Positions 1 through 7,978 of a stretch of DNA of 64,000 nucleotides are shown in pieces. This DNA is from Mycobacterium interjectum. GTDB taxonomy: Bacteria; Actinomycetota; Actinomycetes; Mycobacteriales; Mycobacteriaceae. The DNA is taken from contig LQPB01000050.1 in NCBI GenBank assembly GCA_002102225.1, positions 1-64,000 on the forward strand, in the 5' to 3' direction. Below the pieces are notes generated by a model. That model made no database searches. It was not told the origin of the DNA and worked only from the letters and a program-made list of their open reading frames with translations. Each line of letters opens with the position of its first letter. Position 1 is the first letter of the stretch. A program made the translations under genes and the position numbers.

Positions 1-59
1 CATCAATGGCAAACAGGTGGTCCCATGCTCATGGCAAAACCAGCTCTGAAGTGGTCCCA
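1..59. mobile_element. Probable terminus of an insertion sequence (IS21-like)
   Basis: The first 60 bases carry two kinds of short direct repeat: ATGGCAAA at 6-13 and 31-38, and GTGGTCCCAT at 17-26 and 51-60. Several repeats near the terminus and an end reading ...CA at about 59 are typical of IS21-family elements. Immediately downstream the sequence becomes PPE coding sequence that lacks its first ~18 codons, so the boundary looks like an insertion junction. The body of the element would lie left of the window. No transposase is visible here, so the family assignment is inference. Confidence 0.4.
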
Positions 60-97
60 TTCACCTGGCAGCCGACACCGGACCGGGCGCGGCGCCG

Positions 98-1252
98 ATG
101 ATGGCAGCCGCGACCGCTTGGGCCGGGATCGCCGCCGAGCTGCATACCGCGGCGTCGTCGTACCAGAGCGTGATTTCGAGGCTTGCCGGGGAAGGATGGC
201 TGGGCCCGGCATCGGCGTCCATGGCCACCGCGGTCACTCCCTACCTGGAGTGGATGAGCGCCGCCGGGGCGAAGGCCGACCAAACGGCCGCGCAAGCGTC
301 GGCCGCGGCGGCCGCCTTCGAGTCCGCGTTTGCGCTGACGGTTCCGCCGGTGGAGGTCGCGGCCAACCGGGCTCTGTTGACGGCGCTGCTCGCGACCAAC
401 TTTCTTGGTCAGAACACACCGGCAATCGCCGCCACCGAGGCCCAATACGGCGAAATGTGGGCTCAGGATTCTGCGGCGATGTATGGCTACGCGGCCAGTT
501 CGGCGGCGGCGTCCTCACTCAAGCTGTTCGTGGCGCCGCCGCAAACGACCAATCCCGCCGGGCAGTCCGGCCAGGCCGCGGCGGTCGCCCAGGCCACCGG
601 TGCCCCCGCGGCCTCGGGCGCGCAGGAAACGCTGGCTCAGGTGACGTCCGCGATTCCCGCCGCGCTGCAACAACTCACCACACCCGCCGCGGCCGGCTTT
701 CCGACCGACCTCTGGGACTTCTTGGACTCCAACTTCGTCAACGGGTTCGTCTCGGCCGGATATACCAGCCCGGCCATCCTCCAGCAGACGGTCACGGCGG
801 CGATGGCCGACATCAACGCGGTTGCTGTCGGCGGAGCGCCGGGGACCACGGCGCTGCCACCCATGGGCGCCGGCTCCGGGAACGCGGGGTGGACGCCGTT
901 GATCACACCAAGCGTGCCCTTCAGCTCGACCGGCGCGGCGTTCGACGCGACGGGTTTGTCGGGCGCCGGCCCGATCTCGGCCGGAGCGAACCAGGCCGCG
1001 TTGGTCGGACGCCTGTCCGTACCGCAGAGCTGGACCGCGGCCGCACAGGTGACGAACCCGGCGGGCGCGACGTTCGCCGGCGGCGGGTGGACCAACGCCG
1101 TCGGTCCCGGCGCCGGCGCGGCCGAAGCCGTCCCGTCGGGAGTTCCCGGCATGCCCGGGATGCCCGCGTCCACGGCCGGGGGCGGGATGGGCCATGGGCC
1201 TCGGTACGGGTTCCGCGTGACCGTCATGCCACGCCCGCCGGCGGCGGGATAG
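98..1252 (+). pseudogene. PPE family protein, SVP subfamily, N-terminus missing
   Basis: This frame encodes a PPE protein from about its 20th usual residue to its normal end. The reading frame is open back to a TGA at 47-49, and the peptide TGPGAAPMMAAATAW (from 77) matches the region just after the usual NSGRMY segment. The segment [16 protein letters not shown] that gives the family its name is absent. The WxG motif (GWLGPAS), the [18 protein letters not shown] helix and the SVPQSW motif (near residue 307 counted from the ATG at 98) are intact, and the end ...PRPPAAG is normal. PPE proteins are exported by ESX-5 type systems and sit in the outer envelope, usually with a PE partner that docks on the missing N-terminal helices. 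An ATG at 98 could still start a shorter protein, but docking with PE and EspG would be doubtful. Homologous to the PPE31/32 group; best treated as decapitated. Confidence 0.75.
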
Positions 1253-1296
1253 TCCCTGGAAACGCCCGATTAGCTGCAAGCGTGTGGCAGTTAGAC

Positions 1297-1325
1297 TTGA
1301 CTGCCCCTCGCTCGGATGCCACGAT
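1297..1325 (+). promoter_or_regulatory. Candidate promoter of the M-box leader
   Basis: TTGACT (1297-1302) is followed after 17 bases by CACGAT (1320-1325), a weak but acceptable SigA-type -10 element. The predicted start near 1332 falls about six bases before the M-box aptamer, the spacing expected for a riboswitch transcript. Confidence 0.45.
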
Positions 1326-1336
1326 GGCCCCTGCAA

Positions 1337-1508
1337 GCACCTCGCTAGGTGAGGCGTCTGCACGGACACAGGCCACTGACCTCGAACGTCGAAAGACGCC
1401 CAGGGTCAGGACAGCTCCTCCCGGATTAAGGGTCGAGCCCAAGTGGCTTTCGGCTCGTCGAGCCGGATACGCCGTGTGGTGCCGAAGCTCTGACGAGAGG
1501 GGTGCGAT
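1337..1508 (+). promoter_or_regulatory. M-box (ykoK) magnesium riboswitch
   Basis: The leader contains the conserved M-box core in order: CTCGCTAGGTGAGGC (1341-1355), a CACTGACCT strand (1374-1382), the GAAAGACGCC loop segment (1391-1400), the AGGGTCAG strand (1402-1409) and the closing GCCGAAGCTCT element (1481-1491). M-boxes fold when Mg2+ is bound and lower expression of downstream genes. In M. tuberculosis one precedes PE20-PPE31, in the cluster that also holds mgtC; here the same aptamer precedes the PPE31-like gene. Bases 1519-1528 (GTCCTGACCC) are perfectly complementary to 1403-1412 (GGGTCAGGAC), an aptamer strand, which suggests an alternative pairing that would act as the expression platform. 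The family call is firm; the switching mechanism is inference. Confidence 0.9.
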
Positions 1509-1599
1509 CGGGCGTTCCGTCCTGACCCTCCTCCCCGCGTGCAAGCCGCGCAGGTAAGGGCATCCCCGTGTGCCAAGGCCGTGAGGAGGTGAGAGCGAA

Positions 1600-1674
1600 A
1601 TGAGTCCCGACGATAGTCCGTATTCCAGATCGACCATTTCGTTTCGATCCGGCCCCGGCCCCTTGACAGTCTGA
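1600..1674 (+). CDS. Possible 24-residue leader peptide after the M-box
   Basis: A very strong ribosome binding site (GAGGAGGTGA, 1583-1592) lies seven bases before an ATG at 1600, opening a 24-codon frame that ends at TGA 1672-1674. The peptide (MSPDDSPYSRS...) resembles nothing I know. Its place between a riboswitch and the PPE gene would suit a regulatory leader peptide, but it could equally be debris of a lost gene. Confidence 0.3.
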   Translation: MSPDDSPYSRSTISFRSGPGPLTV

Positions 1675-1801
1675 ACGGCTCGCCCCGACAGCCCTCGTCC
1701 GCTTCGCTTCCGCTTCGCGGACTGCGGGTTTGGCATGCGCGGAAGTAGCCGGCACTGGCCAAGCGCCCCGGGATCGGCCCCATCCCGTGAGGAGAACTCC
1801 G

Positions 1802-1897
1802 ATGTTGTTTATCCGTGCGCGCGTATCGGGTTTGGCCGCAATGCAATTCGGCGCGCCCGCCCAGACCGCAACGAGCCGGGAGGGAGGCCGGCGATGA
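1802..1897 (+). pseudogene. Possible remnant of a PE gene (PE20 position)
   Basis: A 31-codon frame with its own Shine-Dalgarno site (GAGGAGAAC, from 1791) begins [14 protein letters not shown] and stops at TGA 1895-1897, overlapping the ATG of the PPE31-like gene by ATGA. The opening residues loosely resemble a PE N-terminus (MSFV-x-ARPE-x-LAAAA). In M. tuberculosis PE20 occupies this slot between the M-box and PPE31. A deleted PE gene that kept its start region and its coupling to the PPE start would explain what is seen. The resemblance is short, so this is a hypothesis. Confidence 0.35.
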
Positions 1898-3093
1898 TCC
1901 TGGACTTCGCGATGCTCCCGCCCGAGGTGAACTCCGGCCGAATGTATTCCGGGGCGGGTTCGGGCCCGATGCTGGCCGCCGCGTCGGGCTGGCATGGCCT
2001 GGCCGCCGAAATGCGTTCCACTGCCTTGTCTTACGGCTCGGTGCTGGCGGCCTTGACCGGTGAAGAATGGCATGGCCCGGCGTCGGCATCGATGGCGGCG
2101 GCCGCGGCGCCGTACGTGGCCTGGTTGGGCACGACGGCCGAGCAAGCCCAGCAGGCCGCCACGCAGGCCGAGGCCGCCGCGGCGGCCTACGAGGCCGCGT
2201 TCGCCGCCACGGTGCCGCCGCCGGTGATCGCAGCCAACCGCGCCCAGCTGATGGCGCTGATCGCCACCAACTTCCTGGGGCAGAACACCCCGGCCATCGC
2301 GGCCACCGAGGCGCAGTACGCCGAAATGTGGGCCGAGGACGCCGCGGCGATGTACGGCTATGCCGCCTCCTCGGCGGTCGCCACCCAACTGAGTCAGTTC
2401 GTCGACCCGCGGGCGACCACCGACCCCCGCGGCCTGTCCGCGCAGACGACCGCGGTGGCACAGGCGGTCGCGGCCCCGGCCGGTACCCAGCAGGACACGC
2501 TGTCGCAGCTGATGTCGGCCTTGCCCGCTACGCTGCAGGGCCTGGCCTCTCCGGCGTCGTCCTCGTCGCCGGCCTCCGAGATCGTGGGCCTGCTGAGCGG
2601 GTCCGGGTCGGGATCGCCGGCGCTGGACAATCTCTGGGCAGCGTGGGGTCCCAATTCCAACGTGTGGAACACCGTCTTCTCGTCGGGGTTCTACATGCCC
2701 AGCAACACCATCGCCCCGTTCCTCGGGTTGGCCGGCCAAGCCGCGGGCAATGCCGCTGGAGACGCGGCCGCACAGGCCACCGGTGCGCTCGATGAGGCCC
2801 TGGCCGGGCCGCTCGGCGGCGTGGGCGGTCTCGGCAACGTGGTGTCGGCCGGCCTCGGCCGCGCCCCGATGATCGGCGCGATGTCGGTGCCGCCCAGCTG
2901 GACCGCGTCCGTGCCGCTGGCCGGTCCGTTTGCGTCGTCACTGGGGGGCACGCCCATGGTGCCACCGCCGGCCCTAGCGGCCGGCATGCCCGGAGTGCCG
3001 ATCGGGGCGGCGGGTGCACAGCCGTATGGGCGCGCCGTTCCGCAGTACGGCTTCCGGCCCACGTTCGTCGCCCGCCCCCCGGCCGCGGGATAG
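1894..3093 (+). CDS. PPE family protein, PPE31-like (SVP subfamily)
   Basis: A 399-residue PPE protein, the length I recall for M. tuberculosis PPE31 (Rv1807). The ATG at 1894 follows GGGAGG at a good distance and gives the canonical opening [18 protein letters not shown]. The ~180-residue PPE helical domain has WHG near residue 57 and [18 protein letters not shown] near 129; SVPPSW near 331 places it in the SVP subfamily, and it ends ...ARPPAAG. PPE proteins are exported through ESX-5 systems; PE20/PPE31 has been reported to help Mg2+ uptake across the outer membrane. The M-box upstream and mgtC downstream support a magnesium role here. The expected PE partner is missing or reduced to a fragment. 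Regulation by the M-box is inferred from position. Confidence 0.92.
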   Translation: MILDFAMLPPEVNSGRMYSGAGSGPMLAAASGWHGLAAEMRSTALSYGSVLAALTGEEWHGPASASMAAAAAPYVAWLGTTAEQAQQAATQAEAAAAAYEAAFAATVPPPVIAANRAQLMALIATNFLGQNTPAIAATEAQYAEMWAEDAAAMYGYAASSAVATQLSQFVDPRATTDPRGLSAQTTAVAQAVAAPAGTQQDTLSQLMSALPATLQGLASPASSSSPASEIVGLLSGSGSGSPALDNLWAAWGPNSNVWNTVFSSGFYMPSNTIAPFLGLAGQAAGNAAGDAAAQATGALDEALAGPLGGVGGLGNVVSAGLGRAPMIGAMSVPPSWTASVPLAGPFASSLGGTPMVPPPALAAGMPGVPIGAAGAQPYGRAVPQYGFRPTFVARPPAAG

Positions 3094-4025
3094 CGCCGCA
3101 CTGTACGCCACCTCACAGCCGGACGGTCGGCGGATTGAGCTTTCCGCAACATGTCGGACACGCCAAACACTCGCGGCGACGGGCCGGGCGGGGCCGCTAG
3201 CACGACGAACGGCCGGCACCCGGCTCACAGAGAACTTTCAGCAGCTAATCAGCGATATGGCAGCGGTCGATGCGTACGCTAGGTGAAATCTAGGGGAGCA
3301 CCACATGTCGATCAAATGTCCATTCGGCGCTGCGGGGCCCGTCGACAAACGGCGCGGGCCACCGGCAGCAACGTAGACCACGCCGACGGCGCCAGCGTTG
3401 CCGGCCGGCCGTAATTGGCGATTCGGCCAGAATAGCGAACACTGCGATGCCTGCACTCAAGACACATATCGGCAAGCGCAAATGCGTCCTTCCCGCGGGG
3501 TGATGTTGTCCGCGGCTATTAATGAATTTGGCGACCGTGCAATAGCAATGCGGGCCCGTCGCGGTTGTCAACCACGTCAGTTTTAAGCCGACGCGCGGTC
3601 AATGTCGTTTACACAAATCAGATAAATTACTGGAGCTTTCTGAAAAGTTGCTGAACGATGCCTACTAACCAGCTGGACAACATCTTCAGTACAGCGAGGT
3701 GTTAGCTGACCACCAGCTTACTCACAGCGATAGCGTCCCGATGACATATGTTTTTTACGTTAGCCTTACACGCCAGGAACCCGCTACAAATACGTTTCAA
3801 TCACCATGATCCAGACATTGGTCAGCGGGGCCCAATGGCGGGGCAGTTGCGCGCCCGGCTTCATTTTCAAGTTAGCGAGTGGGTCTGTTGGCTTTAGACA
3901 AGTTGTATCGATCCGTGGATCCGGCGTCGGATTCCATGGATTCCATTAGAGCTACGGGGCGGTTGCGGCCGGAGCTATCGAGCCGCGCCTACCCTGGCGG
4001 CCACTGAGGGGACCGGAGGGCATAG
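3094..4025. other. 932-bp gene-free region, locally AT-rich
   Basis: No credible gene is visible. From about 3290 to 3960 the base composition is visibly more AT-rich than the surrounding coding DNA, with runs such as TATGTTTTTTACG near 3746. A decamer CGCTAGGTGA near 3279 repeats the first bases of the M-box core but the rest of that aptamer is absent. The region probably holds the promoter of the PPE32-like gene and may include decayed or foreign DNA. Confidence 0.5.
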
Positions 4026-5315
4026 ATGTTCGATTTCGGGGCGCTACCACCGGAGATCAATTCCGGACGGATGTATGTCGGCGCCGGGGCGGGGCCGATG
4101 CTCGCAGCCGCGGCGGCCTGGGACGAATTGGCAACTCAATTGCAGTCAACCGCCGCCGCCTACGGCTCGACGGTCGAGGGCCTGGCGGCAGGGCCCTGGA
4201 CCGGACCGTCGTCCATCGCGATGGCGGCCGCCGCCGCGCCGTACGTGGCGTGGATGAGCGCGACCGGGGCCCAGGCCGAAGAGGCGGCCAGCCAGGCCAA
4301 GATCGCGGCGGGCGCCTACGAGACGGCGTTCGCCGCCACGGTTCCCCCGCCGGTGATCGCGGCCAATCGCGCACTGCTCATGACGCTGATCGCCACCAAC
4401 TTCCTGGGGCAGAACACCCCGGCCATCGCGGCCACCGAGGCCCAGTACGCCGAGATGTGGGCCCAGGACGCCGCCGCGATGTATGCCTACGCGGCCTCCT
4501 CGGCGACCGCGTCGCAGTTGACGCCGTTCACCGAGCCGCCGCAGACCACGAACTCCGCGGCCGCGCCGATGCAGGCGGCCGCCGTCTCCCAGTCCAGCGG
4601 CGCCAGCGGGCTCAACATCGGCTCACAGCTCTCCCAGCTCACCGGCTCGCTGCCGACGGCGCTGCAAACCCTCGGCAGCGGCCTGGCGTCGTCGCCGACC
4701 ACGGGATCGACCAACCTGTTGTCGGGACTGGCCTTGCCGCAACTCGTCGATCTGCCCGCGGTGAACAGCTCCTTGGCCAACTGGAACACGATTTGGTCGA
4801 CCGTCACCGGGACGTACAGCCCCCTGTTCAGCTGGACGAGCATCCCCGGCGGCCCGTTCCTGTCGTTCGGGCAGGTATACGCCTACGCCCAAAACGGGCA
4901 AGGCGTGCAAGCCTTCTTCACCCCGAAAGCGATCACCGGCGCTCTGGCGCCGCTGACCAGCGAGATGCCGCACTTGTCCGCGGCAACCACGGGGGCCTCG
5001 GCATCGGGTGCGATGGGCAAGGCCGCGCTGGTGGGAAACATGTCGGTGCCGCAGGGCTGGACCCAGGCCGCCCCGGCGATCAGGACGCTGGCCTCGGTGC
5101 TACCCAGCAACGCCGCCGCCGTCCCGGCCGCGTCCCTGACGGGCGAGGAGGGGGTGTTCAGCCAGATGGCGCTGTCCAGCCTGGCCGGACGCGCCATGGC
5201 CTCGGCCGGGACCTACTCGGGCGGCAGCGCCGTGGCGAGCTCACTCGGCGGTGTGGTCGCCGAGGCCGATCCCGCCGCCGCCACCATCATCGTGATCCCG
5301 GCGCTCGAGGACTGA
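4026..5315 (+). CDS. PPE family protein, PPE32-like (SVP subfamily)
   Basis: A 429-residue PPE protein. The ATG at 4026 follows GGAGGG (4014-4019) and gives [17 protein letters not shown]. The PPE domain contains the WxG motif (GPWTGPSS), [18 protein letters not shown] from about residue 128 and, further on, NMSVPQGW near 340. The middle region (residues ~190-330) is Ser/Thr/Gly-rich with aromatic patches, and the C-terminus ends in a hydrophobic [10 protein letters not shown] segment rather than the usual PPAAG. It is followed 48 bp later by a further PPE gene, so the two are probably co-transcribed. Position and length fit the PPE32 locus (Rv1808). Secreted through ESX-5 and envelope-located by family knowledge; its own substrate, if any, is unknown. 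Confidence 0.92.
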   Translation: MFDFGALPPEINSGRMYVGAGAGPMLAAAAAWDELATQLQSTAAAYGSTVEGLAAGPWTGPSSIAMAAAAAPYVAWMSATGAQAEEAASQAKIAAGAYETAFAATVPPPVIAANRALLMTLIATNFLGQNTPAIAATEAQYAEMWAQDAAAMYAYAASSATASQLTPFTEPPQTTNSAAAPMQAAAVSQSSGASGLNIGSQLSQLTGSLPTALQTLGSGLASSPTTGSTNLLSGLALPQLVDLPAVNSSLANWNTIWSTVTGTYSPLFSWTSIPGGPFLSFGQVYAYAQNGQGVQAFFTPKAITGALAPLTSEMPHLSAATTGASASGAMGKAALVGNMSVPQGWTQAAPAIRTLASVLPSNAAAVPAASLTGEEGVFSQMALSSLAGRAMASAGTYSGGSAVASSLGGVVAEADPAAATIIVIPALED

Positions 5316-5363
5316 CCGCGATGACCTCCGACTCGGCTCACACGACCAGCTAAGGGGCACGAC

Positions 5364-6776
5364 ATGTTTTACGCAGCGTTTCCGCCGGAGATCAACTCGG
5401 GCCGGATCTACAGCGGTCCGGGAGCGGGGTCGTTTGTGGCCGCCGCGGCGGCCTGGGACGGCCTTGCCACCGAGCTGCAGTCCACGATGAGCGCCTACTC
5501 GTCGGTGATCGACGGGCTGGCCGGCGGACCATGGACCGGCCCGTCGTCGCTGAGCATGGTGGCGGCAATCACGCCCTACCTGGCCTGGATGCAGAGCACC
5601 GCGGCACAGGCCGCCCAAGCCGCGACCCAGGCCACCGCGGCGGCCAGCGCGTACGAGACGGCGTTCGCCGCCCACGTGCCCCCGGCGGAGATCGCCGCCA
5701 ACCGTGCCCAACTCGCGCAGCTGGTGGCCACCAACATCTTCGGCCAGAACACCCCGGCGATCGCGGCCACCGAGATCCAATATGGGGAGATGTGGGTGCA
5801 GGACGCCCTGGCGATGGACGATTACGCCGCCTCGTCGGCGTCGGCCACCCAGCTGACGCCGTTCGCTGCTGCGCCTCAGGTGGCCAGCGCGAGCGGGGCG
5901 GCCACTCAGGCCGCCGCGGTCGGTCAAGCCGCCGGCGTATCGGCCGGCAGCGCCCAGTCGATCGTCTCGGGCGCGAACTCGCTGTTAAGTAGTGGCCCCC
6001 TGGCGGGCCTGCTCCAGTTCGGGGCAAACCTGAGCACCGACTACACGCAGACCATCAACGGGTTGCTGAACAGCCTGTTCGGGGCGAACGGGAGTGCGTG
6101 GTACAACGCGTTGTACAACTCGGTCAAGGTGCCGTTGGGCCTGACCACGCAGTTCAACGACATCGGTCTGCTGATCAACTTCCCGGCGTCGCAATTCCTC
6201 AAGTTCGCCCCGCACCCGGCGCTGGGCGAAATCCCCCGCGGAGCGCTCGGGGCCGGGCTCGGCGCGCCGCACTGGGGGCAGGGCACGCTGTTCAACGCGG
6301 TGTCGCCGACGGCGGATTTCGGTCGTGGCACCTTGGTCGGCAACCTGAGGGTGCCGCCGAGTTGGACGACGGCGACCCCCGCCATCCGGACGGTCGCCGC
6401 GGCGCTATCGGCCGCCGGACCGGAGGCCGTGCCGGCGGCCGCACTGGGCGAGGGGGGCTTGCTCGGTTCGATGTCACTGGCGGGAATGCTGGGCAGCGCC
6501 ATCGGTGCAGGCGCACCCACCGTCGTGCAACGTGCCGGCGTGCGCGGCCGTCTGACCCCGATCAAGGACCTCAAGGACGCGACGTCACCCGAGAAGCTGA
6601 AGCGCCTGGTGGCACAGATATCGGAGAAGCCCGAAAGCGTGCAGCACCACAACGTCGACCAGGAGGGTCTTGACTCCCTGCTCGAGCAACTGGCGAAGAA
6701 ACCCGGAATCCACGCCGTGCACCTGAAGAAGGGTGAGAAGGCCAAAATCGTCCCCTCGGAAGCGCAATCAGGTTAG
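5364..6776 (+). CDS. PPE family protein, PPE33-like, with lysine-rich tail
   Basis: A 470-residue PPE protein starting at ATG 5364 behind AAGGGG. It opens [16 protein letters not shown] and keeps GPWTGPSS and [18 protein letters not shown]. The SVP motif is altered to LRVPPSW (arginine for serine, residue 329). After residue ~390 comes a charged, lysine-rich extension (KDLKDATSPEKLKRL, then KKGEKAK close to the end) that is unlike the Gly/Ala-rich ends of its neighbours. Length and position match PPE33 (Rv1809). It lies 48 bp after the previous PPE gene and just upstream of the DUF732 protein, consistent with one transcript reaching toward mgtC. The tail may contact another protein or stay in the periplasm; that is speculation. 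Confidence 0.92.
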   Translation: MFYAAFPPEINSGRIYSGPGAGSFVAAAAAWDGLATELQSTMSAYSSVIDGLAGGPWTGPSSLSMVAAITPYLAWMQSTAAQAAQAATQATAAASAYETAFAAHVPPAEIAANRAQLAQLVATNIFGQNTPAIAATEIQYGEMWVQDALAMDDYAASSASATQLTPFAAAPQVASASGAATQAAAVGQAAGVSAGSAQSIVSGANSLLSSGPLAGLLQFGANLSTDYTQTINGLLNSLFGANGSAWYNALYNSVKVPLGLTTQFNDIGLLINFPASQFLKFAPHPALGEIPRGALGAGLGAPHWGQGTLFNAVSPTADFGRGTLVGNLRVPPSWTTATPAIRTVAAALSAAGPEAVPAAALGEGGLLGSMSLAGMLGSAIGAGAPTVVQRAGVRGRLTPIKDLKDATSPEKLKRLVAQISEKPESVQHHNVDQEGLDSLLEQLAKKPGIHAVHLKKGEKAKIVPSEAQSG

Positions 6777-6805
6777 GGCGCAAAGTGATTGGGAGAATGA
6801 TGAAC

Positions 6806-7129
6806 ATGAAACTGCTACTGGCAGCCCTTGGCGCCGCGGCCGCCCTGGGGTTCGCCGCGCCGGCGTACGCCGATCCGCCTCCACCGCCGGAGGGGGACGA
6901 CGCGGGATTCCTCGCCGCTTTGCAGCAGGTAGGCATCCACTACTCCAGCCCGGACGCGGCGGTCACGTCCGGCAAGGCGGTGTGCACCTGCCTGAACAAC
7001 GGCGAATCCGGGCTGGAGCTCGTCCACGACGTCAAGACCCACAACCCCGGAATGGACATGGAGAACGCGTCCAACTTCGCGATGATCGCCGCGAAGTTCT
7101 ACTGCCCCCACCAACTCTCCAAGGCGTAA
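6806..7129 (+). CDS. Exported DUF732 small protein (Rv1810-like)
   Basis: A 107-residue protein with a clear signal peptide (MKLLLAALGAAAALGFAAPAYA, cleavage expected near AYA/DP). The mature part carries the DUF732 pattern: LAALQQVGI, a cysteine pair in VCTCLNNG and a final cysteine in FYCPHQ. DUF732 proteins are small secreted mycobacterial proteins of unknown function. I chose ATG 6806 because GGGAGA at 6791-6796 sits nine bases upstream; ATGs at 6797 and 6800 and GTG 6785 are in frame but too close to or before that site. It lies between the PPE cluster and mgtC, as Rv1810 does, so a role in magnesium limitation is plausible but unproven. Confidence 0.88.
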   Translation: MKLLLAALGAAAALGFAAPAYADPPPPPEGDDAGFLAALQQVGIHYSSPDAAVTSGKAVCTCLNNGESGLELVHDVKTHNPGMDMENASNFAMIAAKFYCPHQLSKA

Positions 7130-7265
7130 CGCGGGGCGGCGCGCCCGGCCGCGGTGACGTGGACGTGGCGGCGGGCAACCGGATTGGCCCGGGTCCACCT
7201 GCCGTTCACCTGTGCGTGGTTAGCTGCCGCCGACCGGCGCGCGGGCGGGGAAGGAGGGCGCTGCC

Positions 7266-7973
7266 ATGCAGGCGTTGAGCGTCGCGGACTTCGCGCTTCG
7301 CCTGGGCGTCGGGGTGGGCTGTGGCGCCCTCATCGGCATGGAGCGGCAATGGCGCGCGCGGCGCGCCGGCCTGCGCACCAACGCGCTGGTCGCCGCCGGC
7401 GCAACGCTGTTCGTGCTGTACGCCGCCGCCACCGAGGACAGCAGCCCGACGCGGGTCGCGTCGTATGTGGTGTCGGGTATCGGATTCCTGGGCGGCGGGG
7501 TGATCCTGCGCGAGGGTGTCAACGTCCGCGGGCTCAACACCGCGGCCACCCTGTGGTGCTCGGCGGCGATCGGCGTGCTGGCCGCGTCGGGGCACCTGGT
7601 CTTCACGTTGATCGGCACCGGCACCGTGATCGCCATTCACCTGTTCGGGCGCCCCCTCGGCCGCCTGATAGACCGCGACAGCACCGACGAGGAAGACGAA
7701 GACCTGCAGCCCTTCCTGGTGCAAGTGATCTGCCGACCGAAAACCGAGAAGTACGCGCGCGCACAGATCGTGCAACACGCCAGTGGCAACGACATGACGC
7801 TGCGCGGCATCCACACCGGGCCCGCCGGCGACGACGAGATCACCTTGACCGCACATCTGCTGATGGACGGCCACACCCCGGCGAAACTCGAGCGGTTGGT
7901 GGCCGAACTGTCGCTGCAGCCGGGCGTGCGTGCGGTGCACTGGTACGCCGGCGATCACGCGCAGGCCGACTGA
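7266..7973 (+). CDS. mgtC: MgtC family protein
   Basis: A 235-residue MgtC/SapB family membrane protein. The N-terminal ~130 residues hold four or five hydrophobic helices and the family signature (LIGMERQ; RTNALVAAGATLF; GIGFLGGGVI; GLNTAATLWC). Residues ~150-235 form a soluble ACT-like domain, as in M. tuberculosis MgtC (Rv1811). A strong AAGGAGGG lies ten bases before the ATG. MgtC is required for growth in low Mg2+ and for survival in macrophages and is thought to inhibit the F-type ATP synthase. It is the last plus-strand gene of the cluster headed by the M-box, though the 136-bp gap before it allows a separate promoter. Confidence 0.95.
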   Translation: MQALSVADFALRLGVGVGCGALIGMERQWRARRAGLRTNALVAAGATLFVLYAAATEDSSPTRVASYVVSGIGFLGGGVILREGVNVRGLNTAATLWCSAAIGVLAASGHLVFTLIGTGTVIAIHLFGRPLGRLIDRDSTDEEDEDLQPFLVQVICRPKTEKYARAQIVQHASGNDMTLRGIHTGPAGDDEITLTAHLLMDGHTPAKLERLVAELSLQPGVRAVHWYAGDHAQAD

Positions 7974-7978
7974 CCCGG

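Noticed and set aside
25..1557. A 510-codon open frame overlapping the first PPE gene in another frame
   Set aside because: It is rich in Arg/Gly, resembles no protein family, and is a frame-shifted reading of PPE coding sequence in GC-rich DNA.
3273..3290. Possible second M-box
   Set aside because: Only the decamer CGCTAGGTGA matches; the downstream helices and the GAAAGACGCC segment are missing.
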